NCBI RefSeq assembly: GCF_020497125.1
Contig: NC_059075.1
Location: 36,988,003 to 37,052,002, forward strand
Source of the DNA: Mauremys mutica
Taxonomy: Eukaryota > Chordata > Testudines > Geoemydidae
Length of the DNA: 64,000 nt
Direction of reading: 5' to 3'
The notes below the pieces were generated by a model that saw only the letters and a list, made by a program, of their open reading frames with translations, ran no database searches and had not been told where the DNA came from. Below are positions 24,613-34,905 of this stretch, piece by piece. Position 1 is the first letter of the stretch. Each line of letters begins with the position of its first letter. Both the position numbers and the translations under genes were made by a program.

Positions 24613-24723
24613 AGATCCTGATTCTCCTCTCATACCCACGTGTAAATCAGCAGTAACCTGACAGAAGTCAATAGAGTTAACCTGGTGTAAAATGGATGTA
24701 AGTAAGAGAAAAACCAGGCCCAA
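24613..24723. mobile_element. Palindromic short element, family P
   Basis: Left arm cctgattctcctctcatacc and right arm gtaagtaagagaaaaaccag then gccc are imperfect inverted copies, with gtgtaaatcag and ctggtgtaaaat as inner symmetric parts. About 110 bp, the same size as 10813. Confidence 0.6.
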
Positions 24724-25864
24724 AGAGTCCAATTTTCTACCAGACCCTATTACCTGTGTATGTGGGTCTCTTCCATAGCATTATTTTCATGGCATTGTAC
24801 ACAGGGAAAGCAGTACCTGGTATTGTCAAATTAGGAGTGCATTTTCAGTAGTGACCTCTCCACTCTCCATTTGCATCCAGCATTTTGCTCTTGATTTTTC
24901 TCACCCATATCAGGCAGCTCGATGTCTCATCACCTGATTTGCAGGCACAAATATAAGAACATGGCTCAAGGCCACTTTAAAAATGTGATCTAAAGTTTAA
25001 ACAAGTTGCCAGAAAGCTCGAAACACTCCTCCAACTTCAGCTGAGCCATCAGTTCAAGTCTATTCCTGTTGATACCTCCAAAAGGTATGACTGATAGGCT
25101 GGGTTGATGTTTGGCAGTGAAGACTTAGTGCAGCTAGGCAACCTGATACGGGGTGGGAACTCGCCATGCAGAGATTGCTTTGTCAAGCAGAGTTGCATTT
25201 TCCCTGAAGATAAATGGAGGGGGTAGTGGGGAAATCAGGATCCAACTCCATGTATAACACCAGATCCCATCATAGGACAATCCCTCCTATCAGACCATCA
25301 CATCCCCTCTCTAGCTTGTCACTGACAGAGGAGTTCAGAAACAATACACAACCTATACCTCCTCTGTATGTTTATTTTCCCTTTGAAGAATGAGAGGAAA
25401 AACATTACACCAAGTCTTGACTTTGTAGTGTTGCTAAATCACTCTTACGGGAACAATGAAAATAGTGTCTACTTAATAAATATATGTTGATATTTCATAT
25501 CTAATTGCTTCCAACGGGATCCTAAATATATCCTCTGAAGTGGAAGGAGTGCATACGTCACAAAAGGCAGAGAACATATGAGTGATGTATATGTTTTTCA
25601 TGAGTCATGGATAAAACTCTGGGACTGCACTTCTTTCTGTCACTTTGCTACCTGTTGTCTCTATTAGATGGATGTGGGAGAGGGAGGAATGAAGGACAAA
25701 CAGGTCTATAGTGTAGCTAATGGAGTAGCACCTGTGTGAAGTGACAGGATATAGAATAGGGCATAAAGGGGCTTTCCATCTCAAAAAGACTTTATAAACA
25801 GTTCATTTAGAGGTGGGGGGGGTACATGTGTCAATTCACTTTTGTAAATTACCTTTCAACTGAG
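24724..25864. other. No gene or repeat recognised
   Basis: No supportable feature. Confidence 0.5.
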
Positions 25865-26045
25865 TTCTGACTCACTGTGCAGATTTGGGGAAGTCACTTC
25901 CCCTCTGCCTCAGTTTCTCCATCTGTAGAATGGGGATGATAATCCTGGATGCTTACTTAGCTGTCAGGGTGTTTGGAGGACTATCGGATTTTTGATCAGT
26001 GCTCTGAATATGTAAATCGCTATGGAAGCACTAAGTATTATTGCT
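25865..26045 (+). repeat. MIR/CORE-SINE copy, plus strand
   Basis: Has the MIR core in order: ggggaagtcacttcccctct, gcctcagtttctccatctgt, agaatggggatgataat, then ctgtcagggtgtttggagga and a tatggaagcactaagtatta end. The tRNA-like head is lost or too diverged. Confidence 0.75.
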
Positions 26046-26559
26046 GTTGCCCCACCACTTCCTGGTTCCATTTGTTATGGCTGAAGCAGAGATGCTGAAA
26101 CTGCACAAAATAGGCTTGTAATGGACATGAACATGCCAATTACTAGGCAGCCATTTCCCTAGCTGAAGAAAACTGAGCAGCTGAGTATTTATGAAGGGCC
26201 TGGATAACCGTCAGGTTCTAAGGCAAAGGGACTATGATAAAGAGGACAGCTAAGAGAAGCTGTGGATCTTATCCCGCAACCCTTCTCACAAGCATCTCTA
26301 AGTCAATCCCTCTCCGTCACACAGAAGACTGTGTGGTGCCTAAGTGAGAGCTGCCAAGTCCTGGAGGATTAACTGCCTAGTGGGGCTGGAAGCCGGAGGA
26401 TTCCAGGACAGTTGTGAGGAGCCAGAGGCTGGGTTGACCAGTAGTTTTTTCTCATTTGAGGATTGCTATGTTGAAGAATTGGGTTTTATGTTCTGATCTA
26501 AAGTTGTTGAGATTCATGGCCATTCTGAACTCTACGCATGTGAATTATTCAGTCACATC
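26046..26559. other. No gene or repeat recognised
   Basis: Nothing supportable. Confidence 0.45.
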
Positions 26560-26790
26560 CACGTGCAGCTAAAGCTCTGTCTGCCACCCTCATGAATCTC
26601 ACTCACGAGAGTGGCTGTTCCTTTTTTTCTGAAGGAACGTAGCTGTTGTAGTAGGTCACGAAGGGTGAGGCAGTCCCTCAGGGAGCATGAGCCAACACAG
26701 GGCTTTGAAGGGGAGGACTGAAACTTTGGACTTAATAGTATCACTCGGGGAGCCATGGGCAAGAGAAAAGCACCAGGGTGATGCACCCTT
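26560..26790 (-). pseudogene. L2-like LINE ORF2 C-terminal remnant
   Basis: Two minus-strand frames together resemble the C-terminus of an L2-type ORF2. One gives SKVSVLPFKALCWLMLPEGL, reminiscent of the family's FKVLxxxFKALxxLAPxYL block. The other gives LRDCLTLRDLLQQLRSFR, like the following charged block. A frameshift separates them. No catalytic domain is present. Assignment is tentative. Confidence 0.4.
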
Positions 26791-27287
26791 GGTGGCCTGT
26801 ACTGCTCAATAGTCAGGCTGTTGAATTCTGAACTCAGTGGATCTATTTTAAGTTTCCTTCCTAGGGACAGTCCCTTGCCCTAAATAGACAAGCCTCATCG
26901 TTATGTACGTTGTGAGGCTGAACACTGCAAATGCCTAACTTTTAGGTGCCAAAAAAAAAATCACTGGCACAACAAAGCCTGGGTTAGGCACTGAGGCTCC
27001 CTGTATAATGCAAGGGGAGAGAAAGGCACCTGACAATGGGGTCCACAACAGCCCACTCGCCAAGGAGCTCCCTAGCTAGCCAATGGGAGATGCTGACAAG
27101 AGGGGTGTATCCTAAGCCCCATCCCTCTCAGAGAAGTTGGCGCCTAGTTCTGGGCTGCAGAGAGGCACCTATCTCTGCTAATGATCCACAGACAGGATCC
27201 CCTCTCCTTCAGTCAGTGGATTTAGGCGCCAAATCCATTTCTTGTGTGCCCAACTCTATGAAAAAGAGCTGGCGGGATCATAACTTT

Positions 27288-27340
27288 TAGCTCAGGGTAA
27301 AGGTCCTCACCCAGGACATGGGAGGCCTTGGTTCAATTCC
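27288..27340 (+). other. tRNA-like module, plus strand
   Basis: Box A tagctcagggt at 27288-27298 and box B ggttcaattcc at 27330-27340 start 42 nt apart, the spacing of a tRNA internal promoter. The intervening part (cctcacccaggac) resembles an anticodon arm. Flanks do not form an obvious acceptor stem, so this is not called a tRNA gene. Confidence 0.5.
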
Positions 27341-27375
27341 TCCTCTCCCCCCACCCCCCGCCTGATGAGGAGAAA

Positions 27376-27429
27376 GGATGTGAACAGGGGTTCTGCACCT
27401 ATCCGGTGAGTGCCCTAACCACTGGGATA
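27376..27429 (-). other. tRNA-like module, minus strand
   Basis: Box A tatcccagtgg (27429-27419) and box B tgttcacatcc (27386-27376) start 43 nt apart on the minus strand. The part agtggttagggcactcacc is shared with the modules at 7392-7444 and 45825-45878, and resembles tRNA-Glu. Confidence 0.5.
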
Positions 27430-28026
27430 TAGAGTGATTCTCACTTTCTCTGGCTCAGTTAATACAGACCCCCAATCCACAACCAGGACTTAAGTGCCTA
27501 AACCTCAGACTTAGGCACCTAAGTCTGGAGTTTAGGCACCTAACTCCCAGTTTTGGCTCCAATGAAATCCACTAAACTCCTGCCAAACCTAGTAGGTGCC
27601 TAAACTCACTCAGTGCCTGTGTTTTCAGGGTAAAAACTCCCTAGGTCCCTCCATTTTTGCCTCTAGGTATTACACCGCTGCTTTATGCTAGACATCCAGA
27701 TGCCTATCTCCCTCCTAAGCCCCAGAGCAATCCATGAACTGGAGGAAAGATAATCCACCTAAATTGTGCGCAGGGCCTAGTTTGGTAGGCATGCTCAGAG
27801 GCATGTACCACATCAAGTCCTATGCAGAGGCGGAGGCAGCCTCCGTCCACGAGAGAGCAGGTGGCTGGCAAGGTCGCCCCCTTCCTAGCACCTTGGCTTT
27901 TGTGGATCAGCTTGAGATCCCATTCTTTGTATAGGGAACGTAGGTGCCTAACTCGGGCTTAATGAATCATAGTGATGCTCCTGTGATTTTCTAGGCAACT
28001 AAAAGTTAGGTGCCGCAATGTTGAGC

Positions 28027-29056
28027 ATTGCAATGTCTATGTTCCTGCGTGGATCTGGGCCACAACAGCTAAGCCCCTTGTGGATCCAGACCTTGGAGAT
28101 CGGAGTCAGAAAGAAAAGCCACAGCACAGTAAGCAAAACAGTATTTTTGCTCTTGAAGCTCTCTTTTTTCCTCCTCCTCTTCTCTAGTTTATTTCTGGGG
28201 AGTTAATTTTCCTCTCATAACCTTCTTTCTCCTCTCCCCTTAAAATTCTCAGTAGACTCACTAGGTTCCTCTTGTGCTTGATTAACATTTGGCCACCAAG
28301 GAAACTTGCTCAACAGCAGATTTCGTTCCCAAGATCTCTCAGCCCAAGTAATGAAGCTTTCCCTTTGTTGGATAAATATTCGGTTTGCTATCCAATTTAT
28401 CTTCATTTGACAGTGTTCATATTCCAGTGAAGGCGTACAGTAGTATACTAATCACTAAGAACGATGCTATCTTTATGCTGCTCCAGTGGTTTCAAGATAA
28501 TTAATGTCTACTGATGGACACATTCAAAATACCATTAATTAAGTTATTAATGTTTGTAATTAACTTCAAATGCTTCAAATGTTTTCCAATAATTTTCCCA
28601 TATTTAGGGATGAAGCCGCATACCTGTTCCAGCTCTCAGTCTGTCCCTGGTGTTTGTTTACTACAAAGATTTATCCCAGGCTGTGAAAATGTGACTTCGG
28701 AAATTAACTCTAGTTCCATTTTATGAGCTACTTGCTTTTCATCCCCTCTCCAATAGTAAAAATTTAATAACAAAATAATTGGATGTGTTTATTTTTGGGT
28801 GTGTCACCTTAAGTCTGGTCTCCTGTGTGGAGTCCATCTCATATTGAGTTGTTCAACCAACAGCAAAGGATGGAGTTAAATGCTGCCTGGCCAATGGCTG
28901 TAAACAGTTATTTAATACTCCTGGGGGGGGGGGGTATTTTTTCTTGTGTTGCAACAATTAGGATGAAATAACTGTGGCCTTACTACAGCATGTGCCTTTT
29001 GGGAAAGAAACTGTGGAGAAATTCTTTTCTTTCTTTTTCTCGTCCTTCCATGATTC
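28027..29056. other. No gene recognised; poly-G tract
   Basis: Contains a run of about 11 G at 28923-28933. No supportable gene or repeat. Confidence 0.5.
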
Positions 29057-29064
29057 TTCTAAAA

Positions 29065-29823
29065 CAGTGGTTCCCAAACTGGGGTTTGTGAACCCCGGGG
29101 GGTTCGCAAAATGTTACAGGAGGTTCTTGGGAAAAAATTCCCTAATGGCGGACAGAGCTGTCCCTAGGGACCCTGGGCAGCATGGGGTCAGCAGCCCAGA
29201 GCTCCTGGACTTCCAAGAGCTAAGCAGATCAAAGCAAGCATCTCTATCACACTGAGGAGATTTAAACTTCAAGACTCCTTATAAGAAATGGAAAGGGAGG
29301 TGGATATTTTTTACTCTTTTTAAAATTAAAAATTTTAAAATTAAATAGGCAGCTAGTATTGTTTTTAAAATTATTATGAAGAACAACTTTAAGCTTTCTT
29401 GTAATGTGCAGTGTTTGCCTGGACTGCTCAAGACCTGAATGCTTGTGTAGGAGGAACTCTTTGAGTTGGCTTCTTAAATACCTTCCTGCTGTTTCACATC
29501 TGATACTTCTTGATGAAACCTAAGAGCCTTGTCTTATAACAGGCTTATTCAAAGTGACACAAGCTACAAAAGTGAGAGTTTGGAAGTGTGTTGCCATTTT
29601 CATAATGTAATAAAAATACTGTCACAATAAATGACAATTAATAATAAATAGCGTGTGATAAGCATGTCATAAAAACGTTTATATTTCCAAGATCACTGCT
29701 TTTATAATTTATACTCAGGTCAAGGAGAATATCCTTGGAAATATTAATTTTTAAGAGGGGATTCGCGAGACTTGACATTTTAGTGAAAGGGGCTCACATG
29801 TTGTTAAAGTTTGGGAACCCCTG
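29065..29823. mobile_element. hAT (Charlie-like) non-autonomous element, 759 bp
   Basis: Opens CAGTGGTTCCCAAACTGG and closes GTTTGGGAACCCCTG, the classic end type of Charlie-like hAT elements. It is flanked by an exact 8-bp duplication, ttctaaaa, at 29057-29064 and 29824-29831. The interior has no transposase motif; short open frames only. The right-hand duplication is shared with the neighbouring SINE's duplication. Confidence 0.9.
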
Positions 29824-29834
29824 TTCTAAAACTA

Positions 29835-29997
29835 AGTATCAGAGTGGTAGCCATGTCAGTCTGTATCCAGAAAAACAATGAGGAGTCTGGTGGCACCTTA
29901 AAGACTAACAGATTTATTTGGGCATAAGCTGTTGTGGGTAAAATATGCCCAAATAAATCTGTTAGTCTTTAAGCTGCCACCGGACTCCTCGTTGTTC
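29835..29997 (+). mobile_element. Self-complementary (hairpin) SINE copy
   Basis: The forward part (29835 to about 29947) is the same SINE unit as at 17558, starting agtatcagagtggtagcc. It is followed directly by an inverted partial copy of itself: about 52 bp at roughly 29873-29924 pair with about 29944-29996, with only a few mismatches and a spacer of about 20 bp. The whole is bounded by an 11-bp direct repeat, ttctaaaacta, at 29824-29834 and 29998-30008, so forward and inverted parts were probably inserted in one event or rearranged afterwards within the same boundaries. Confidence 0.8.
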
Positions 29998-30290
29998 TTC
30001 TAAAACTAGTTTTCTTTCCTTTTTAAAGTACAAAAGCTGTTGTGTTGACAGTCCTGGGGCCTCAAGAAATAAGACTACGTAGGGTGTTTCTAAGGTGTAT
30101 AATTAGGTGAAATGAGCAAATATTTGGGGCTAAATATGAGGCTAAATACCCTGACACTGAGATCTGTTAGGTTGCAGAATAGTTTCCAGAGAGGTATTGC
30201 CAACTGGATAATTTAAAGTAGACAAGACAAAGTACTGGAGAATATATTGTAGAGAGTAGGATTGTACGGGTAGGGTTCTAGACTAGCTTC

Positions 30291-30523
30291 CATGGAGTGG
30301 CAGAGTAATGATTTTGTCGCCCCTAGACCCAGGGGTTTTTGCCACCCCAAGATCGAAAGTCCCGAAGCAAAAAAAAAAAAAAAATCTCCAAACAAACTCA
30401 GAGAAGGGCCAAACTGCCAAAGGGGGAAACAAAACAAAAAAAACTTCAGAGAGCACAAGTGCCATCCCCGCAAATTTGCCGCTTTAGGCCTAGGCCTTGT
30501 CAGCCTAGGTGATAATACGCAGC
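30291..30523. repeat. Degraded repeat fragment with A-rich tracts
   Basis: Contains ttgtcgcccctagaccca and gccgctttaggcctaggcct, resembling ends of GC-rich turtle DNA elements, with two poly-A tracts (about 30368-30384 and 30430-30450) between. I recognise the style but cannot fix boundaries or class. Confidence 0.35.
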
Positions 30524-31375
30524 TGCTTCCATGGTTCCTTGAGGTGTATATGCAGTCATACTGCATAGAGAAAAGTTAAGAATAGAGAAAGTCACATGAG
30601 GCAAGTGACATTTCCTTGCTGAGAGTTGTTGTTCTAATACATTTTAAAGATTGACTTTACCCAGACTACTGCCTCCTTTGGAAACTGGGACCATCCAGAG
30701 ACAAGACATATGGAATTTCTCCCATCTTCTTTGTAAATGAGCTGAGTTTATGTGAGACAAGAAAAATGTTAGAGAAAATTACAGCTTCTGGCACCCAAAT
30801 TTTTTTTAGAAATCACTGTTCAAAGATATCTGCAATGCAACCAGCTCCCAGCAAACTTCTCCCTTCTGTAACCCTGGGAAAGTGGTGAAAGGCACCACTT
30901 TCACATTGTGCTTGTTTAAATTTAAAAGCCTTCTAAGTACAGCTGCATTTCATCAACTAGATCATCACCAGCAGGTGAGAGCTGTTCCATATCTAATTCA
31001 GGGACAAACTTTAAATGAGCTACAGGTACTTTCCTTTTCCAGCTCCATAACCCAGCAAACCTTAGAGTGGAGTATTTCATTTACTACTTAAGCCATTTTA
31101 CCTGTGTGGGAGATAAGAGCATGTGAATCTCCAGGGGGAAAATATGGCTGGACACAGAAAGCAATCATTTTCTTCCTCCATCCACATGCATTATCATCAT
31201 TTGCACGCCAGCAGCTGACCAAGGGCTGTAGCAGGTCAAGATTAAAGTGCATTAGGAGAGCTATGTGAAACTTGCAATATCTGTTTACACTGGGACAGAA
31301 TCAGGCTTCAGCCAGGACCAGGGCCTCATTGTGCACACAACAAAGCTATGTAACCTCATGGTATTAGTATTAGTA
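30524..31375. other. No gene or repeat recognised
   Basis: Nothing supportable. Confidence 0.5.
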
Positions 31376-31412
31376 TAAAAAGGGGATAGAGAATCAGACT
31401 GAGAATATATTA

Positions 31413-31856
31413 TTGCCCTTATATAAATCCATGGTACGCCCACATCTCGAATACTGTGTACAGATGTGGTCTCCTCACCTCAAAAAAGATATACTGGCAC
31501 CAGAAAAGGTTCAGAAAAGGGCAACTAAAATGATTAGTGGTTTGGAGAGGGTATCATATGAGGAAAGATTAAAGAGGCTAGGACTCTTCAGCTTGGAAAA
31601 GAGGAGACTAAGGGGGGATATGATAGAGGTATATAAAATCATGAGTGATGTGGAGAAAGTGGATAAGGAAAAGTTATTTACTTATTCCCATAATACAAGA
31701 ACTAGGGATCACCAAATGAAATTAATAGGCAGCAGGTTTAAAACAAATAAAAGAAATTTCTTCTTCACACAGCGCACAGTCAACTTGTGGAACTCCTTAC
31801 CTGAGGAGGTTGTGAAGGCTAGGACTATAACAGCGTTTAAAAGAGAACTGGATTAA
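31413..31856 (+). pseudogene. CR1 ORF2 C-terminal fragment (open frame, 147 codons)
   Basis: C-terminal end of CR1 ORF2, downstream of the reverse-transcriptase catalytic core. Recognisable pieces are [15 protein letters not shown] (residues 8-22), [19 protein letters not shown], and [10 protein letters not shown] near the end. The frame is intact over this stretch and ends at a stop expected for the family, so this CR1 is relatively young. Catalytic motifs are absent because of 5' truncation, so the product could not be active. The methionine at 31413 is only the first in-frame ATG, not the true start. Confidence 0.9.
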
Positions 31857-31989
31857 TTCATGGTGGTTAAGTCCATAAATGGCTATTAGCCAGGATGAGT
31901 AAGGAATGGTGTCCCTAGCCTCTGTTTGTCAGAAGATGGAGATGGATGTCAGGAGAGAGATCACTTGATCATTGCCTGTTAGGTTCACA

Positions 31990-32170
31990 GATCACACAAT
32001 ATCAGAGTTGGAAGGGACCTTGGGAGGTCATCTAGTCCAACCCCCTGCTCAAAGCAGGACCAATCCCCAGACAGATTTTTGCCCCAATCCCTAAATGGCC
32101 CCCTCAAGGATTGAACTCACAACCCTGGGTTTAGCAGGCCAATGCTCAAACCACTGAGCTATCCCTCCCC
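31990..32170 (-). mobile_element. tRNA-derived SINE with CR1-like tail, nested in CR1
   Basis: Read on the minus strand it starts with a tRNA-like head: box A tagctcagtgg (32161-32151) and box B gagttcaatcc (32118-32108), starting 43 nt apart. It then passes through a unique middle into a CR1-like 3' end (plus strand ggaagggaccttgggaggtc). This is the structure of the tortoise PolIII-SINE/Cry type, which borrows CR1 machinery through its tail. It lies inside the CR1 at 31376, so it inserted later. The target duplication was not resolved. Confidence 0.85.
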
Positions 32171-32262
32171 TCCCGGGCACCTGGCATTGGCCACTGTTGG
32201 TAGACAGATACTGGGCTAGATGGACCTTTGGTCTGACCCGGTATGGCCGTTCTTATGTTCTT

Positions 32263-33285
32263 GTCATTCTCCTCCTCTCTTCAACTTTCCCTCCGTTTTT
32301 CACGTTCATTCCTCATGTCTTGTCTTAAACTAGGTCCCGATCCTGCATCTTGTTCAACAGAAGTCAAGGACTCCACCAGCCTGAAACAAAGAATCCCTGC
32401 TCTAAGGAGTTAACAATCTAAGGCATAAGCAGTACCACTTTGTCTTCAGCGTGCCAATGTACAGTTCAGGGCAGCTGCACCTGTATGTCTGCTCAATGGC
32501 CCAGCAAGGGCATTCAATCTCAGGCTCCTAGCTTCCCAGTCATTGTCTTTCTCGGGTGGAGACTCACATCTTACTCCCGCTGCATAGTTTCCTGCCTTCA
32601 CTGTGTTGTTCCCAGCAGAGACAGGCTGCCCAAGCACTCCTGCTTATTTATTTTCAGAGACTGATAACAGTGATTGTCAACAGTCATAATGTAACGCATA
32701 GCTCCACAAGCTTATTCTACACTATACAGAAAACATACTCAAAACAATAAAAGAACCTACATACATGCTAATAAGCTTTCCAGACATCACCCCAAACCAA
32801 ATAAGGGCTTTGGTAGGAGCAATTCTTCATCACCCCACCCAAGGGATTTCCTTTGTGGTCATGAGTTCTTTACAGTTTTATACAGTTCAGAGGTCTCTCA
32901 AACTGGAGTTTCCAGGAGAAGCTAATTAACAGACAATGAGTTTTCCTCCACAGGGCTTAGCTTCAAAATGGGGAATTAGAAGTGGGTCATTTGCATTTCC
33001 CTTCCCCTAGGGACTTCACACATATTGTTCCAAAAAACCCTATGAAGTTAATACTTTCCAGAGATTTCACTAGTCAGTCTCCTAGAGAAGTTACGTACAT
33101 ACAATTCCACAATAACACATACACACAATTGCATTTTTAATACAGTACTCCCAAAGGTATTAAGCCTCATTCAATAAGGTTTATTTTAATTCAATAAAGT
33201 TCATGCAGGATATTGCAGGAAACTGTTAGTCTTTCACATACCCCATCACCATTCTGCAACTGCTGAGTGTGTAAGTGAACCGTCT
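32263..33285. other. No gene recognised
   Basis: AT-rich. Part of it may be the decayed 3' side of the Harbinger element that follows, but no terminus was found. Confidence 0.4.
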
Positions 33286-33289
33286 TCAG

Positions 33290-34458
33290 CCAGGGCCTGT
33301 ATTACTAGGGAACAGTTCTATGAGCCATAGGGGAGTGAGTGGGAAAAATAATGGTAGGCACCAATATTCCACTGATAACAATAGTATTAGGAGAAAATAA
33401 GAATCCTGCTTCTCCCAACAGGCAAAGTCCAGATCTCCCGAAAACCCTGGTGTCCTGTACATTGCCAGAACCACCAAGGCCACAAAGTAGTACCCTTGTG
33501 TGTTTTACGTGTGTGTCATCAATGGCCCCAATATAGTAGAGAAACCCCATTCCCTGAAACCCAGCTATTCTTTCTGGCACATTTCAAATGCCAACCACAC
33601 ACATGGATAAGTCACATTAACAATTGCCTAGCAAGCTTCCACCACCACAACCCTCACAGTTGACTTGCCAATGTCAAGCCATGAACCAGTAGCAGTCCAG
33701 AGTACCCAGACAGTTCCAGGGGATAACTGCAACCTGCTTCTGTACTGGTGTGGCCTCCCTCAGTCAACTGATGTGGAGGTCAGAGCAAGCCCCTTACACA
33801 GCTCCAGGAACAACCGCCTCCTCGAGTGGAAGACCTATACCCACTGCTGGTCATCCCAGGCCTGCAGGATGTTGTGGTCCCACCACACTGTGCTCGTTTT
33901 CCTACACCAGAAATCCTGGTTTACACAGAGAAAATAAGCACTAATTGTGGCATTCACGATGAACCCTACAACCTTCTTTTCTCAGAAGTGCTTCCACAAT
34001 GCCATCCAGCATCGCTCCAAATGTCTATTCTACAGTATAAACCAGGCACTTGCAAAAAGGAGCAGCTGACTGAACAGATCCATGGCTCAACTTTGGTCTG
34101 AAATGGAGAAGTGAGCAGCATGCACCGCCCAAAGTGCCTCGAAAAAAGGCATTTAAAATGTGGCAGTCTGAAAGCACTTCTGCACAGGGGTCTGCAAAAG
34201 ACAGACAAGTTCTCCCACAATACACCATAAACCAAGTACTAGGGTGGCTCCAGGTGGCGACGATGCTCAGGACTGTAAGATGTGCACCCATAAATCAAAG
34301 CACAAAACCTGTGCAGCTATAGTGCCAGTGTGGACGTGATTGTACGGGCATGGTGAGTGTGTAGCTCTGCAGCGTGGAATGTGGTGGTGGGCTTAGCTAA
34401 CAAGGGGACACATGTGCATGAGCCAGAACATTGGTACACACTCAGTGCAGACATACTC
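33290..34458 (-). mobile_element. Degraded PIF/Harbinger DNA transposon
   Basis: Contains a broken Harbinger-type transposase on the minus strand. At its right edge is agtgcagacatactc (34444-34458), a variant of the agtgtagacatagcc terminus seen in short elements here (37625, 53543), followed by tta, a plausible 3-bp target site. The matching left terminus was not found, so the left edge is set by the coding remnant only. Confidence 0.6.
33305..33900 (-). pseudogene. PIF/Harbinger (HARBI1-like) transposase pseudogene
   Basis: In family order on the minus strand: VWWDHNILQAWDDQQW (about 33890-33840) matches the N-terminal WWDR..L..WDDE.W block. DIGKSTVRVVVVEAC (about 33675-33630) matches the VGKSTV helix-turn-helix region. 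Then AGFQGMGFLYYIGAIDDTHV (about 33565-33507) is the first catalytic block, normally GAIDGTH. QDTRVFGRSGL (about 33460-33420) is the second, normally HDARVF. The glycine of DGTH is changed to Asp. In-frame stops at the EAC and KE positions and at least one frameshift make it non-functional. The final catalytic Glu region is not recognisable. Family call is by motif recognition. Confidence 0.72.
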
Positions 34459-34789
34459 TTAATTCTGATGGTAGTATCCCCTGTTATTCAGTCTCCTGAA
34501 GACAAGCTATCAGTCACACCAATCAGTGTGGTAGCTGTAGGAAGCAAACATAGTTCAACTGGAGATCAGTTCAACTCACCTTCTCTGATGGCGTAAACAA
34601 AATTTAAACCTAGTTCTCCAGAATCACTAACTCACTGTGCCACCACTGTAGACCTCTGTAAATCCCTTAACTACAGTCTTCTGGATGGGACCTTTACCAC
34701 ACTGTGCAATTTTACTTATGAAATTCCATTTTAATCCTGCTCTGTTACATTCTGTGCACTAACAATAGCTTCATGAGGTTGATTTTTTA

Positions 34790-34905
34790 GCCACCAAGGT
34801 CTTAGCAGGTCAACCGCCGCTGACACCCTTTGTGACCTTGGGTGAGTCATTTAAGCTCTCCCCTCAGTTTATCCAGCTGTATAATGAACAAGTATCATTA
34901 CACAT
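34790..34905 (+). repeat. MIR/CORE-SINE fragment, plus strand
   Basis: Core block tgtgaccttgggtgagtcat, then ttaagctctcccctcagttt and atccagctgtataatg. A 71-bp stretch (34816-34886) differs at only three positions from 37946-38016. Confidence 0.7.

Larger units (their letters stand above)
26917..28026. mobile_element. 1.1-kb inverted-repeat element with opposed tRNA-like modules
   Basis: Ends at about 26917-26950 and 27993-28026 are inverted copies with roughly 80% identity, both centred on cctaactttta. The interior is rich in ttaggcacctaa-like motifs (for example a near-perfect 22-bp palindrome at 27506-27527). It carries two tRNA-like modules facing each other at 27288-27340 (plus) and 27376-27429 (minus). 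No transposase frame is present, so it is non-autonomous; no convincing target duplication was found. A fragment with the same ttaggtgcctaa theme is at 48275-48560. Confidence 0.6.
31376..32262 (+). mobile_element. CR1 LINE 3' part, plus strand, split by a SINE
   Basis: 5'-truncated CR1. It begins near 31376 inside ORF2, runs through the stop at about 31857 and the 3' untranslated region, and ends in the cttatgttcttg tail at 32262. The 3' untranslated region is interrupted at about 31990-32170 by a tRNA-derived SINE. The CR1 resumes with ggcacctggcattggccact and ggctagatggacctttggtc. The tail type (ttcttatg) differs from that of the copies at 4053, 45946 and 51512 (attctatg), so it belongs to another subfamily. 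Confidence 0.88.

Noticed and set aside
27288..27340. Possible host tRNA gene
   Set aside because: No acceptor-stem pairing could be seen, and it is part of a dispersed inverted-repeat element.
32108..32161. Possible host tRNA gene on the minus strand
   Set aside because: A and B boxes are correct, but the sequence runs directly into a CR1-like tail inside a CR1, so it is the head of a SINE.
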